A DNA stretch of 64,000 bases, taken from contig JANJXV010000100.1 in NCBI GenBank assembly GCA_024803745.1, forward strand, positions 806,001-870,000. Reading direction: 5' to 3'. The position numbers and the translations under genes are program-made. Origin of the DNA: Megascapheus bottae. Its lineage: Eukaryota; Chordata; Mammalia; Rodentia; Geomyidae. How positions within the stretch are numbered: position 1 is the first letter of the stretch; the number at the start of each line of letters is the position of its first letter. This document shows positions 1 through 11,764 of this stretch, in pieces. The notes beneath the pieces were generated by a model. It was not told the origin of the DNA and did no database searches. It saw only the letters and a program-made list of their open reading frames with translations.

Positions 1-796
1 TGTCTGTAAAATTCAGTGTTTCAACCAAAAGGGATTATTTCCACATTCCATTCTGATAGAATGTTTTGCTCAGGGTCCAGTAAGAATTTCTGGGAAAAGG
101 TATTCTGTTTAGCCATTTATTAAGCACCTTAATTCATGAATAAAAACAACCCCCAAAGGATCAACAGTTGGTGAAATTATGTAGGACAGATATATAGACA
201 CGAAGACTCTGGGCATTACATCTTTTGTAAAGGCTCATGGATAAATAGTAGCTAAAATCTCCAGGATTTAGCTTCCTGTGTTTCTGATTTCTCTGGATGG
301 GGAACTTTCTATGACTAATAGCACCCTCTGGCATCTGTTTCTCTAGGGGGAACAATACATTAGCCATAGAAAGATTAAATATAATGATTATGATTTCCAT
401 TTCTGGGACAAGGCCTTTTCATCATTAATTATGATTCGGTGCCAAACTGGCAATCTTTAAGCACTGGCCCTATCGTTCATAATAATGAGCAGATTCATAA
501 CCCATGCTCCTTAGCTGTAGAAGGCTAATTAGGACTTTAACCAAAAACACCACTCATGTGAACTGCTCACAGAGGTCACTGGCTACAGAACACCAGTTCT
601 GGCCAAATGAACTCCATGTGCTGACCAGGAGTAAAGAGTACCTGCACTAGAAAAGGAAGTTACAGCTCAGAGTGTAACCCTCAGAGACAGGCAAGTTTTA
701 ATTCCTGCAGGAGTATGTGCTTAAACATGCAAATGGAAATCATAGCCAAATCAAATATTCCAAAGGGCAGTGAACAACTATGGATAAAATATGAAA
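1..796. other. Unique noncoding sequence
   Basis: No recognisable repeat or exon is seen. The stretch from about 400 to 560 holds several ATTA/TAAT cores and reads like ordinary conserved-type noncoding DNA, but conservation cannot be judged from one sequence. Short open frames on both strands have no recognisable domain. Confidence 0.5.
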
Positions 797-877
797 TTAT
801 TGTCCTTAATGTACTATGTTGTCTCTCATCTCCTTTGCTGTCCCTTGTTTATCTCATATTGTTACAGTATCTCACAA
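797..877 (+). mobile_element. Internal fragment of L1 3' UTR
   Basis: About 80 bases match the block 'gtccttaatgtactatg ... cccttggttatctcatatt' found in the L1 copies at 1920, 10800, 16970, 28660 and 37070. Neither the ORF2 end nor the poly(A) tail is present, so both ends of the parent element are missing. The match stops at 'atctcac', and unrelated sequence follows. Confidence 0.75.
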
Positions 878-879
878 TT

Positions 880-1786
880 CGTATCTTTAAAGGGCATGTG
901 TTCTAGTTGGAAGACAAAGAGGTGGACTGGAGACTTTTCTGTTTGCTAAACATAATACCATTACATAGGAGTTACCTAAAATCCTGTGAAGAGCCTGAGG
1001 TGATTTGTCCAGGTATCCAAGTTAGGCAAGAAGAAGATTTGCTTTTACCAGCAAAACCAGTCTTTGTATAAAGCCTAGCATTATTTCCTACATAAAAATT
1101 ATCTCAGGAGTTCTCCCCTCTTAGGTCCGCCTGCATTATTGCCTCAGAGTCCCTCTCTGTACACAAGCACTATTCAGCCATGGTTCATAGGAATCATTGG
1201 ACATTTAAACACTCAATGTCCTTATGTCTTCAGCCACTGAGGAAACTGAAGTACAAGTCTTTACTGCCCTTCTCTATATAGACACTTGAGGAGGATTTAA
1301 AAAGCCTTGGGTGGTCATGTTAGGATATGTAAGTCTCCATTAACTGGTCTCATGACTCCATACAGTGTGGTCAGAGAGATTTCTATGGGATTATGCAGCA
1401 CTTTTCATTTAGAAGCAGCTGCTGTTTCCTGAGATAGAGAGAGAGCCAATCACTTATGTATACTACCAAATGCTTTAAACACTTGAAATCTTCATACAGG
1501 GATGATGTTTCAGGGTATCCTGCCAACACCAATTTTTGCAGTACTTTAGACAACAGCAAAAGAAAAAGGAAATTCAGTGCTCTTGGCTATTCACACATCA
1601 AGGCACAATGATTTCAAGTTCCAATTATTTGTGGGGTATCTGAGACGGCAATCTATGTTGCACCGTGTTCTCAGCCTGTGTTCAACACCCAACTATAGCT
1701 GTTATCCTTTTCCACAATAGAACTCTTTGCTATTTCCATAAGTGATTCTCCTCTCTGATTAAGTAGAACAATATACATAAGAATCT
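880..1786. other. Unique noncoding sequence
   Basis: No repeat family, RNA gene or exon-like pattern was recognised. Composition is ordinary A+T-rich. Confidence 0.45.
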
Positions 1787-2190
1787 CCTAGCAGAGATTT
1801 GCAATAGAGCAAAAAAACCTTGATACAAAAGGCCATATAGTAGGACGCTAAATGAAAGGATCTCTAGGATATAGAAACATAAGCCATATAATGAATGCTT
1901 GTTGTTCTTAAGGTACTATGTTATCTCTCATGTCTTTTGCTGTCCCTTGGTTATCTCATATTGTTACAGTATCTCACTTTGTTACCTGATATATCGGATA
2001 TATTTGTATTTGGTTATTTGAATTTGGATAGGGAACGGGGGAAAACAAGATGAGGGGTGGGGGTGAGGGGATGGAAATGGGGACCAAGGCATGTGGAAGG
2101 GTATCAATGTATGGGAATTAATTCACCATCTATCTGGCAAATATCATGTAACCTTTCTATTAATTACAATAAAAAATATATGAAAAAAAA
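1787..2190 (+). mobile_element. 5'-truncated L1, 3' UTR only
   Basis: This copy starts at the 'gcaatagagcaaaa' block that follows ORF2 in the longer copies and runs through the G-rich tract (about 2030-2075), the 'catctatctggcaaatatc' box and an A-rich tail. Flanks share a short 'aagaatc' (1779-1785 and 2191-2197), a weak candidate target-site duplication. It has no coding capacity, and the open frame through its tail is an accident of the 3' UTR. Confidence 0.85.
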
Positions 2191-2199
2191 AGAATCCCA

Positions 2200-3465
2200 A
2201 CTTGTGCCACTAGTTGTTACACAAACAAATACCAGTTCTGCTATACTCTGCTGGTATTTGTCTGGTATACTCAGCTTTTGCACAGCTCATTTTCCAACCT
2301 AAAAAGAGCTTCTCTTGCAAGCAATCTAAACACTGATAACAGATTGAAGCCTAATCTGTCTCATGCCTAACCTCTGCCTGCTTTCACTACCCTCCAAAAA
2401 CACACTTTCATACGAGGAAAAAGTAACTTTAATTTTAGATGATTCCAACTGTCTTAAGGTTCCACCAGGTTACTGCTGGCTTGTTTTGAAGCTGATTGCT
2501 TCATTACTGCTTTCAGGGGAATTAATATCAACTGCCTGCTTGCTGTCCTTGTTAATATCTTTAAAACTTCTTGATTTGGGCCCCTGATAGAAAGACACCC
2601 AATGATGGGGCAGTGATTTCTCTATCTTCCCGTAAGTGTCTGATCTCATTAATTAATGAGGTGACCAGGGAGCTGGACTCACTTGTCACTATTAGACAGC
2701 TAATATAATAATCAAGACTCGTGCGGGCAAAGTATGAGAACAAAAACCTTTCTGCTCCCCTCCTTTGTCAAGCTGACAAATGACCTATCCTAATGTGGGC
2801 CTCTTTTAATAGTAAATATTTTATAAACACAAATGCTAAGGAAACAACAAGACAAGTTTATTCCACTCCAAACAATTTGGAATGACATATATACAAGGCC
2901 AGAAACCCAGCTCTAGGAGTTCCAACAAGTGGAGTCTTGCCACTTACCTCAATTTCCCAAATAAAGAGCAGAATGGTGCTGAAGGGCAAGAAGAGCAGAC
3001 TTACTATGCAATGTGAGTACAGAGTAATGTAGGAAGAGACAAAGTAAACACTTCAGTTAACCTTTACAGAGATGAACTTTAGGTTTAAAAATAGGAAGAA
3101 CTGAGGCAGAACACTAGGGGTATGTATAATTATTCAACTGTCTCAGATAAAGTTGGGGATAGTATCTCAGGAACTACCAGGGAGGACCTGGGCTCAATAA
3201 AAAGTAATTTATATATGAATGTATGCTTTATTTTCTCCAGGGGTTCACTCTCCTAGGAATTAATGTAAAAGAAATAGTAGTAAATTTCAACAAAATAAAG
3301 TTAGATTGAGTGATGTGTATCTCAGTGTATATAAAGAAGCAAAGGAAGACAGCAAACTAAATGTCCAAAGAATAGGACAGATATAAAATGGCATCTGAAA
3401 TACTAGTTTAAAATTTTATTCATTTATATGTTATTTTTCATTTTTTGTTGAGTTTATTGAAGTTT
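2200..3465. other. Unique noncoding block with homeodomain-type palindrome
   Basis: No repeat is recognised. Around 2590-2760 the sequence is less A+T-biased and contains a perfect 16-bp palindrome (2645-2660). The remainder shows no exon, RNA gene or repeat that I can name. Confidence 0.45.
2645..2660. promoter_or_regulatory. 16-bp palindrome with paired TAAT sites
   Basis: CTCATTAATTAATGAG reads the same on both strands. It holds two TAAT/ATTA homeodomain cores facing each other, the arrangement bound cooperatively by paired-class homeodomain dimers. Seen: perfect symmetry in unique sequence. Inferred: regulatory use. A chance A+T-rich palindrome is the alternative. Confidence 0.35.
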
Positions 3466-3653
3466 TGTTTTTGTTTTTGTCTTGCCAGTTCTAGAGCTTG
3501 AACTCAGGGCCTGAGCCCTGATCTTGGGCTTTCTCAAGGCTAGCACTCTACCAATTGAGCTGCAGCACTACTTCCAGCTTTTTCTGTGTATGTCATACCA
3601 AGGCTTCATGCATACAAAGCAAGCACTCTATCACTAGGCCATGCTCCTGGCCC
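3466..3653 (-). mobile_element. Dimeric ID + Geo SINE (IDL-Geo type)
   Basis: A T-rich tract at 3446-3480 is the reversed tail. Read on the minus strand, the element begins 'gggccaggagcatggcc', has an ID-like left half with 'gatagagtgcttgc', then 'agctgg' and a right half with 'ctcaattggtagagtgctagccttgag' ending at the 'gccag' box and poly(A). This ID-like left plus Geo right order is the one described for the IDL-Geo SINE of Geomyoidea. It is several percent diverged from the copy at 53852, so it is not a recent insertion. Confidence 0.8.
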
Positions 3654-3654
3654 T

Positions 3655-4560
3655 AATTAGTTCTTTACATGTTGTGGTTACTAACTTTTGGTCTGGTAAT
3701 TCACAGACGGTATCTACCTAGAAGAAAGGGGATGCTAAAAACACAACAAACACAGGCCTAAAGGTCAGTAAGAGGGACAGTATAGTGGGAGAAGGGAAAG
3801 ATCGTTGTGGTATATAAAAACTGAGAGAAGAAAAAAGATATTATAAAGGGGTATCATGGAATTAGAGAGCTCTTATTCATACATAAATCCTTCCAAGGGT
3901 ATCCTGTAACATCACTTCCCATCATCTTCAACATCCTTTCAGTCTCTGAAGGATACAGGTTTACAGAATGAAGCATGGGTGTCCACCAGGGAGATGTGGG
4001 AATTTTATTTCACCTCTGTGGACTTCAGCAAGCTGCTAGATATTCCAGAGATGTAAATTCCACGTGCAAGCCACTTCATGCACTAAGCATGCATTCGTAG
4101 GCATTAATTAAGCTGCATGAAGTCAGTCAGCTCAAATAAGGCTGGACATTAACAAGGTGGACTGGATCATTTTCAGAAGTTGCTTTCTGCTCCCATTAGC
4201 AGACTGATTATACTCTAGCTCTCATTCAGGGGCATGGCACCAAACTGTCTACCAAAAGGTACATTACAAGAATGCAAAATTTTAAACACTGAATATCTGA
4301 GGAAAACAATAAGAATATTGAACACTGGAGTCACGCTTTTTTACCTCTTCAGCAAAAGTAGTAATCAACACAAATGTTTACTGTTTGGAACTGCTGAACC
4401 TAAAATATGTATGTGGATGGAAATGCAATGTCCACAGGATCTGTTTGCAATGTACTAGCTATTACACTGCAAACAAAATTACTTCTTATTTAAAATGTAT
4501 CCCACATGCTCAGAATCCATCCCGATCAACACACTGAAGTATAACTTATGATCCAGAAAT
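3655..4560. other. Unique noncoding sequence
   Basis: No repeat is recognised. The part from 4060 to 4220 (with 'gcattaattaagctgcatga' and a CAGTCAG cluster) looks like non-repetitive regulatory-type DNA, but this is only an impression. No exon signals are convincing. Confidence 0.4.
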
Positions 4561-4561
4561 G

Positions 4562-4795
4562 AAATTATGTACCTGACTTGGTTACCTGGTGTATTGTATA
4601 TATGTTTATTTGCTTATTTGAAATGGGGAAAGGAATGGAGAAAACAAGATGATTGGGAGGGGGTAGGAGAAGGGAAAGGGGGCAAAAACATGAGAAAGTG
4701 TATCAAGGTTGGAGAAGTAATGTCCCCACTACCTGACAAATATAACTGTATCCCCTCTGTACCTTATCCAGACAATAAAATATAAAAAAAAATCT
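4562..4795 (+). mobile_element. Old L1 3' end
   Basis: The segment has the same order of blocks as the younger L1 tails: a 'ttatttgaaatggg' block, a purine/G-rich tract, 'acatgagaaagtgtatcaa', then 'acctgacaaatataactgtatcccc', 'aataaaat' and an A tail. It is much more diverged than copies such as 28571-28953, so it is an older subfamily. It has no coding capacity. Confidence 0.65.
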
Positions 4796-5134
4796 TTAAA
4801 GAATAAAAGAAGAAATTATGGACACACTCCAATTAAAAATAACATTTCATAGAACATAACTCTTATTCATTATGCATCTACCAATGCTTCAGAAAAACAC
4901 TGACAACTCTTCACAGAGAGCCTTGATCTACTTCACCAAACAACACAATGTAGGTGAATTAAAGAGAAACTATAGGCAACCTTTTATGACTTCTATAACA
5001 ACTTCCTGGAATAACTTCAAAAGTTAACTGTACAAAAATAAAATGGTTAATGTTAAATACTAGCTCTAAGATTTAAAAGATTTTAAATTACTTAATATTT
5101 CTGATTCATATTTTTTTCATTCATATATGTATTA

Positions 5135-5215
5135 TTTGCCTTTTATATATATCAGACACTATTTCAGGCTCTGGGACTACAGAAATGAATAAAAGATACT
5201 ACAATCTCTGCCTTT
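5135..5215 (+). repeat. Ancient mammal-wide repeat fragment
   Basis: 'tcagacactatttcaggctctggg' followed by 'acagaaatgaataaaa' and 'tctctgcctttat' resembles the widespread old-repeat text 'caggcactgttctaggctctgggataca ... aataaaa'. The exact family (old L1 or MIR-like) cannot be fixed by eye. Confidence 0.45.
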
Positions 5216-5411
5216 ATATTGTTTTAATTTTATTCTTAATTAGAATAATATAGTAGCTATTGAAGATGAAGGCAAAAGATTCATTGCCTATGTAAGTATT
5301 CTGTCACAAAAATTAGTAACTGAACTTCAAAGAAAAAGACAACACATGTCTTCAAAACTTTACAAGAAGTGAAATACATGGTATTTCTTCCAGTAAACAA
5401 TAGCAAGTTTT

Positions 5412-5640
5412 AGCCTGGAGCCATGGCTTGTGCCTGTAATCCCAGGTATTCAAGAGGCTGAAATCTGAGAATCCTGATTCAAAGTAAGCCCAAGCACAAA
5501 AGCCTGTGAGATTCTTATCTCCAATTAACCACCAGAAAACAGGAAGTGATGCTATAGCTCAAGTGGTAGAGTGCTTGCCTTGAGCTGAAGAGCTCAGGCC
5601 CAGAATTCAAGTCTCACGACTGACAAAAAAAGAAGCAAAA
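5412..5640 (+). mobile_element. Composite SINE: B1-like left + Geo right
   Basis: The left part reads 'gcctggagccatggcttgtg', 'cctgtaatcccagg', 'gaggctgaaatctgagaatc', a B1/7SL-like head. It then passes through 'gattcttatctccaattaacc' into the right part 'gctcaagtggtagagtgcttgccttgagc ... tcaagtctcacgactgac' and poly(A). The same design recurs at 13197, 21392 and 53043 (plus) and 20000 (minus). Pol III-type promoter boxes are degraded. Confidence 0.8.
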
Positions 5641-5851
5641 TTAGTAAGTATTAATAACTTAATAATTTAAAGATATATCCTGGCTTTTCATTAAAATTTC
5701 AAAAAATCAGATAAACTAGCATCTACAGTAAGGAAAAGGCAAACACTAATGAGTTATTTAAAAAATACAAGAGAGAAAAATATTAATTAGTGCCAGTTAG
5801 GTCAAAGAAGTGACCAAAATTCAAATGGTATTAATATTCCAACTGGACTTC

Positions 5852-6035
5852 TCTTTTCGTAGTATTAGGAATTGAACTCTGAGCCTCGTACTTGTTAGAG
5901 AAGCACTCTACCACTTCAGCCAAGTCTCCAGCTGCTTTTTATGTTCACAGTTTTCCAGGTAGAGTTGCGTTGTGCCCAGTTAGATCTGAGCTGTGATTCT
6001 ACTTGTACATCCTCATGTCCTGGGCCACCAATCCC
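5852..6035 (-). mobile_element. Old composite SINE, ID-like tail with B1-like body
   Basis: On the minus strand the 3' part reads 'ggctgaagtggtagagtgcttctctaacaagtacgaggctc ... gttcaattcc', a tRNA-like ID unit. Upstream (5940-6035) is degraded B1-like text. The layout matches the better preserved composites at 60490-60785 (minus) and 14435-14790 (plus). Confidence 0.55.
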
Positions 6036-8494
6036 CATTTAGCCTGTGGGCTATGGAGAGGGAAAGCAACAGAAAACTATCTATTGGAGTTCCTATAAGT
6101 ATCACTGTGGATGTCAATGATTTCAAGAAAATTCATCAAATATGGACTTCAGAATTTTGTTTGAGAAAGTGGTCTCATAGTACCTTACATTCATATTCTT
6201 ATTTCCAAAACAGAAAGCTATCCATTATGCCAACAATGATGTAAGAAACAACCCTGGTACTTTTCTCAAATGTCCTACAGGCTTAAGTCTTCTCTGTTTT
6301 GATGGCTACTTGCCGCAGGAATATGTGCTACATTATAAGATAAAAACAGAATCGGCCAGGCATCGGTTAGAATTTATTATTGTAATCAACATGATAAACA
6401 CATTGTTGATAACAAGCACCATAAACAATCTGTTTTACACTTAATGTAACACTAAAAACATATTTAATTGTGTCACTATTATTCTAGGTGTTGAATTGTT
6501 TTCAATTTATTTTGTAGAGCCATGACAATGAAACTGAACTGCAATCACAGATGCAACTATGAATTTTTAATTTTTCATAAATCATAAGTAATATGTCCAT
6601 AAATGCATAGCTGTCCTTGAGATGATGGATTTTTTTATTCTAGAAATATAGTGGAATCTGTTTAGAGTGCAAACTTAGCTAACTCAGCAGTCCTGTGCAG
6701 CTGAGTGACAATGGACATGTAGAAATTTTATTTTCTGTAGGACAATTTTTTGCAAATTATCAGATGCTTATTTTTTTCTCTTTTCATGGTATTCTGACAG
6801 CACACTCATTGAAAATGGTAAAGTAGTTGAGCTCCAACCATTTAGCTTCAGGATCAATTTCTCAGAGGAAAGCTGAATTGGAATGAAAGAATACTGATAC
6901 TGAATTTCTCACTATTAGCATATATAAGCTAATTTCCATTCATAATGACCAAGAATGTTTTCCTCCCCATTTCTGTAACTAGGGCAACAGCCATTTTGAA
7001 CTGTAGTAGAGGGCATAATGGAAACAAAAAAAAGTAGAAAATTCTATTTAAGTAGAAGCTGCAGCATTTGAGTATAAACTGTATTTGCCTGGCTATCTAT
7101 CTACATAAATATTCTCTGAAGGAGGAACAGAAACAGATCCCACCACCAGCCATATACAAGGACGTTACAGAAGTCAATAGATGGAGCAAGCAAGGTGATA
7201 CACTTTATAAAAAGAACCCATGGCTATATAACTGTCTGTTCCAATATATTTTCTTATCTCTGATTTTTATATGTGGGAGGAAGGCAAGGAGGAATCAAAG
7301 CTTGCAAGGAGAATTTTAGCTAGTTATTTTGCTAATTTAACGTTCAGCATCTGGTCCACCTGCTGCTGAGCACAAGCTATAAGCAATCCAACACTGACCA
7401 TGAAATGCTTACTGAAAAATAATGAAGACTTGACTTTTGACTGAAATTCTTTGCAAGTGAATTAACAACATTCAGGCTTATTAAAACCAGTCAATAACTA
7501 ACCACACTTTTGCTTTTGAACTATTTTAACAGATAGCTGCTTTATGTGGTTTCATATATCTCCTAAGCTCACAAACTTTTGCATTTTCTTTATGTCTTAA
7601 AAAATAACTGCTGTGGGTTTTTCATTCTTATCCTCTTAAGCACTGAAGTTTCCCATATGAAATTTTAGTCTGGACCTTTTCTGTTTTACAGTGGTAAGAG
7701 AAGAATAAGTTACTAATTAACTCTAAAGAAGAGGCATATATAATTTTCAACATATTCTTTGGAAATTCAAATTGACTGAGGAAAACACTACACTTATTTC
7801 TTGGGCTGAAAAATGTGAGACTTTGCCAAGGTAAGTGCTTGCTTATGCATGAAAAATTTAAGTTAGAAAAATTTGATGCAATGACGGGTCGTCTTCCAAT
7901 AGCAACATGACTTTTTATTATTTTTCTGGAGGTACTGTAGGATAAAGTTTTCTAATATTCCCTGCAATATGCACACAATCCTAAATCTAGGAGTCCTTGA
8001 AGAATGCCATAGTTATATATGGCACATCATACCCATATAGAATTTATGCCAATTAGTAGATATTTTCTTTTCCTTTGTCTACCAAAATCCACTTCTAGAA
8101 ATACTGGAAAGAAGTTTTTCCTCTCATTCCGAGGCTTTCTTTTAATCAAAGACAATAACTTCTATATGAAAGGAAGAATAAGGTTTGGCCTATGAGAAGA
8201 AATATAAAGGCTTGTATTGGGGAGAAGTGCCAAAGTAATTACAATATTCATAAAACTTCTCAAAACATTGGTGACAGGTCCAAAACTAATTACCGATTGA
8301 AGAAGCAAACTAGACTATATACAAACTAGTTTGATAGTTCTATGGGCAATCAATAACACTGCAACCAATGTGGCCTGAAGTCTTCAAAGACAGAGCCTAT
8401 TCTCATGGTCCCTAAATAAACACAAAAGTCTGTTTTAGTAGATTAACTGCATTAAAGATTCTAAATTCCAAATAGCGGTTATATCACATCCATG
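6036..8494. other. Unique A+T-rich noncoding block
   Basis: About 2.4 kb has no named repeat and no exon-like frame. It is punctuated only by short A- and T-runs. Nothing further can be supported here. Confidence 0.45.
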
Positions 8495-8950
8495 GTGTTT
8501 CCCCAGAACTGTGTAGTCCTCTCCCATTCGGACTGTAGGCTTGACCATGTGACTTGCTCTAGCAAATAAGATACTAGTCTATGTATCCCAAGTACAGGTT
8601 TTTTAAAGTATGCATATTTTTGCTTTCTTTCTTTTGTTAATGAGCTGACTCATTCCTAGATCCTTACTATGACCAAAATAAAGTGAGCTAATCTTGTATG
8701 AGTGAGGGATATGAAAGAGATGGAGTGAAGCTGAGTTGTCCAAGCTAATATCATTCTAGTCTAGGCTCCTTTGTTAAACTGTCAACTGACAACAGATATG
8801 TAAGCTAGCCCAACTTGGATTACCTTCATCCTACACTGTTATATAACCACTGAGATAACACATAGACTCATGATAATAATGTGAATATTCTAAATCTCTT
8901 CATTTCATGATTATTTGTTACACAGTATTTTAACAGCAACAAGTAATAGG
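8495..8950 (+). mobile_element. MaLR LTR, MLT1-like
   Basis: The text 'gtgtagtcctctcccattc', 'cttgaccatgtgacttgctctagcaaataagat' and later 'gctgagttgtccaagctaatatcattctag', 'aactgtcaactgacaacagat' and 'tttgttacacagtattttaacagcaac' follows the MLT1 LTR order in one orientation. It is a heavily diverged solo LTR with no internal retroviral region. It predates the rodent radiation, if the family assignment is right. Confidence 0.6.
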
Positions 8951-9458
8951 ATTGCATTTGGTTACATTCTGAAAACTTTGTTAGATTCTTACGAAAAACA
9001 CTTTTTTTGACTGAATAGGCTGAGTAACTGAACACAATAATCTTACCCGTTCTTTTCTCCACTCAGTACTTGTAAAGGAAATGCTTTATAGCTTTGATAA
9101 TTTCCCTATAATTATGACTGCTTGCATTTAGGTATGATATACATATTAATCAAACTTACTTATGGCCCTTATTCAACTTCCATGTCAACATTTTAAACTG
9201 TTACTTAAAAGTAGTCTTTAGACCAGAAAAGAAACAGCATCCTAAAAAATTAATGTTTCATTTGGAAAGTAAACTATCCTTAAGTGATGGGTAAACAATT
9301 TAAAAGGCAAATCCTACTCCAGCATATGAAACAGCTTACTCAGGCAGTCTTTGGCTACTAAATTTCTCTTTACATATTTTCAGTAATAGCTAGGTGGAAA
9401 ATGAGAATCAGTCAATCTAATTATTTATTGTGTTTCATTCTATAGGTATCCTTCATTT

Positions 9459-10026
9459 CTTTTTTTTCATATATTTTTATTGTAATTAATAGAAAGGTTA
9501 CATGATATTTGCCAGATAGATGGTGCATTAATTCCCATACATTGATACCCTTTCATATGTCTTGGTATCCATTACCCTCCCCCTCACCCCCACCTCTCAT
9601 CTTGTTTTCCCCCGTTCCCTAATCAATTTCAAATAACCAAATACAAATATATCCGATATATCAGGTAACAAAGTGAGATACTGTAACAATATGAGATAAC
9701 CAAGGGACAGCAAAGGAGATGAGAGATAACATAGTACCATAAGAACAGCAATCATTCATTATATGGCTTATGTTTCTATATCCTAGAGATCCTTTCATTT
9801 AGCGTCCTACTATATGGCCTTTTGTATCAAGGTTTTGCTCTATTCCAAATCTCTGCTAGTAGAGCCCAAGGTTTCTACTGCTTATGATAAATAAGGGAAA
9901 CCATTGAGCCTAAGTTCCTTTGAGTCTGGCTTACTTCACTTAATATGATCTTTTCTAAGTCTTTCCATTTCCTAACAAATGGGGCAATGTCATTCTTTCT
10001 GACAGCAGCATAGAATTCCATTGTGT
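9459..10026 (-). mobile_element. 5'-truncated L1, ORF2 C-terminus and 3' UTR
   Basis: Starting at the T-run (9460), the minus strand runs through the whole 3' UTR, including the C-rich complement of the G-rich tract at 9575-9615, and into the end of ORF2 (box 'gcagcatagaattccattgtgt', the WYLYTMEFYAA part). It stops abruptly at 10026, where an oppositely oriented L1 tail begins. Not functional. Confidence 0.85.
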
Positions 10027-10102
10027 GCACCTGCTATCTGGCCAATATCATGTAATCTTTTACTAATTACAATACAAAAAATTTTAAAAAAAGTTTAAAA
10101 AA
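10026..10102 (+). mobile_element. L1 3' tail fragment
   Basis: 'gcacctgctatctggcc ... tactaattac' plus an A-rich tail is the last ~60 bases of an L1 3' UTR in plus orientation. It is joined directly to the minus-strand L1 on its left and followed by another plus-strand L1 on its right. This is best read as the remnant of an element interrupted by nested insertions. Confidence 0.75.
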
Positions 10103-11095
10103 ATGGCCTATAGACACATGAAGAAATGCTCAACATCTCTGGTCATAAAAGAAATGCAAATCAAAACAACTCTAAGATTCCACCTCACTCCAGTTAGAAT
10201 GGCCAGGATCAGGAAAACGAATAACAACAGATGCTGGAGGGGATGTGGCCAGGAGGGATCACTACTACACTGTTGGTGGGAGTGCAAATTCGTTCAACCA
10301 CTATGGAAAGCAGTGTGGCAGTGCCTCAAAAGGCTAAACATAGAACTCCCCTATGACCCAGCCATTCCACTACTTGGCATTTATCCAACCAACCAGAAAG
10401 AAGGACATACTAAACCCACTAGCACAACAATGTTCATTGCAGAACTATTCACCATAGCATAGATATGGAACCAACCTAGATGTCCCTCAGTGGATGAGTG
10501 GATCAACAAGTTGTGGTATTTGTACACAATGGAATTCTATGCTGCTGTCAGAAAAATGACATCGCCCCATTTGTTAGGAAATGGAAAGACTTAGAAAACA
10601 TCATAGTAAGTTAAGTAAGCCAGACTCAAAGGAACTTAGGCTCAATGGTTTCCCTCATTCGTCATAATCAGTGGAAACCTTGGGCTCTACCAGCAAAGAC
10701 CTGCAATAGAGCAAAATCTTGATACATAAGGCCATATAGTATGAAGCTAAATGAAATGAACTCCAGGATATTGAAACAAAAGCCATGTAACGAATGATTG
10801 TTGTCCTTAATGTACTATGTTGTCTCTCATCTCCTTTGCTGTCCCTTGGTTATCTCATATTGGTATAGTATCTCACTTTGTTATCTGATATATTGAATTT
10901 ATTTCTACTTGGTTATTTGAAATTTGATAGGGAAGGGGGGAAAACCAAGACGGGTGGGGGGACGGGGGGGAGGATAATGAGTACCAAGACATGTGAAAGG
11001 GTATCAATGTATGTGAATTAATGCACCTTCTATCTGGCAAATATCATGTAACCCTTTTACTAATTATAATAAAAAATTTTAAAAAATAAAGAATG
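10103..11095 (+). mobile_element. 5'-truncated L1 with ORF2 C-terminal remnant
   Basis: The frame from 10103 to 10462 encodes the end of L1 ORF2: '[19 protein letters not shown]', 'LTPVRMARI', the Cys-rich 'RCWRGCG ... LLHCWWECK', then '[13 protein letters not shown]'. ORF2 is the endonuclease/reverse transcriptase needed for retrotransposition, but only its C-terminal zinc-knuckle-type region is present. It is broken twice. AAG (as in the copy at 16574) is TAG at 10460-10462, and one base is missing near 10553 ('cagaaaaatgac' against 'cagaaagaatgac'). The 3' UTR, G-rich tract (about 10935-10975) and A tail to 11095 follow. Confidence 0.9.
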
Positions 11096-11400
11096 AATTC
11101 TTGTTCTACCTACATCATGACTCTCTTGGCATCTTCAAAAGCAAATGCCCTAACAAACTGGTCAGAAGCACATGAGCCAAAGAGCAAGGAGGGAAAAAAA
11201 TCACCTTTACAGCAGATCCAATGTTTTTAAGCAGCCTTTGTACCAAGTGTTGTTCTGAAGGAACCCTCGCTCTCTGAAACAGCTAATGAAAATTTAAAAC
11301 GGTATAACCACGTCAGAAAACGTGTTTGCTGTTTCTCCAAACCTTAAACACCCACCTACTGTATGATTAAGGTATTCATGCCTCGCAATGCATTCCAGAA
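11096..11400. other. Unique sequence between L1 and CpG-rich block
   Basis: No repeat or gene is recognised. Base composition shifts from A+T-rich to mixed as the CpG-rich block is approached. Confidence 0.4.
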
Positions 11401-11424
11401 AGAAAGAAAAAAAAACAGCATATA

Positions 11425-11505
11425 CTGCTACAAAGACTTGTGCACACATGTTCACAGCAGCTTTATGTGTGGGGAAACATAAAAATAAAACAGTAATAGC
11501 CAACG
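11425..11505 (+). mobile_element. Ancient L1 ORF2 fragment
   Basis: 'acttgtgcacacatgttcac', 'agcagctttatgtgtgg' and 'acagtaatagccaacggaag' align in order with the old L1 ORF2 text for MFIAALF followed by 'aatagccaaaaactggaaa'. It is short and decayed. A chance match is possible, and the open frame antisense to it has no independent support. Confidence 0.45.
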
Positions 11506-11764
11506 GAAGCTCCACATTTGTGCACCAGTCTTGAGCACGGACACTCAGGCTGCCGGCCCAAGTGCAAGGGCCAGGAAGGCACCGAGCGGCTGAGCTGTGG
11601 TTATAACTCTTCCTTATCTGACAGCTAATGAAATGTAAACAAAAGCCGTCTCACCGTGACTCCCGCAAGACACAGACTCAACAATCTTCACGGCAAAAAC
11701 CAAAAAATGAAAAATCCCACTGGAAGGCTTCACGCATCGCACGCTTCAGGCCTGGGAAATGCGC

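Noticed and set aside
10103..10462. Frame that looks like a reverse-transcriptase gene
   Set aside because: It is the C-terminus of a truncated L1 ORF2 with a premature stop and downstream frameshift, not a host gene.
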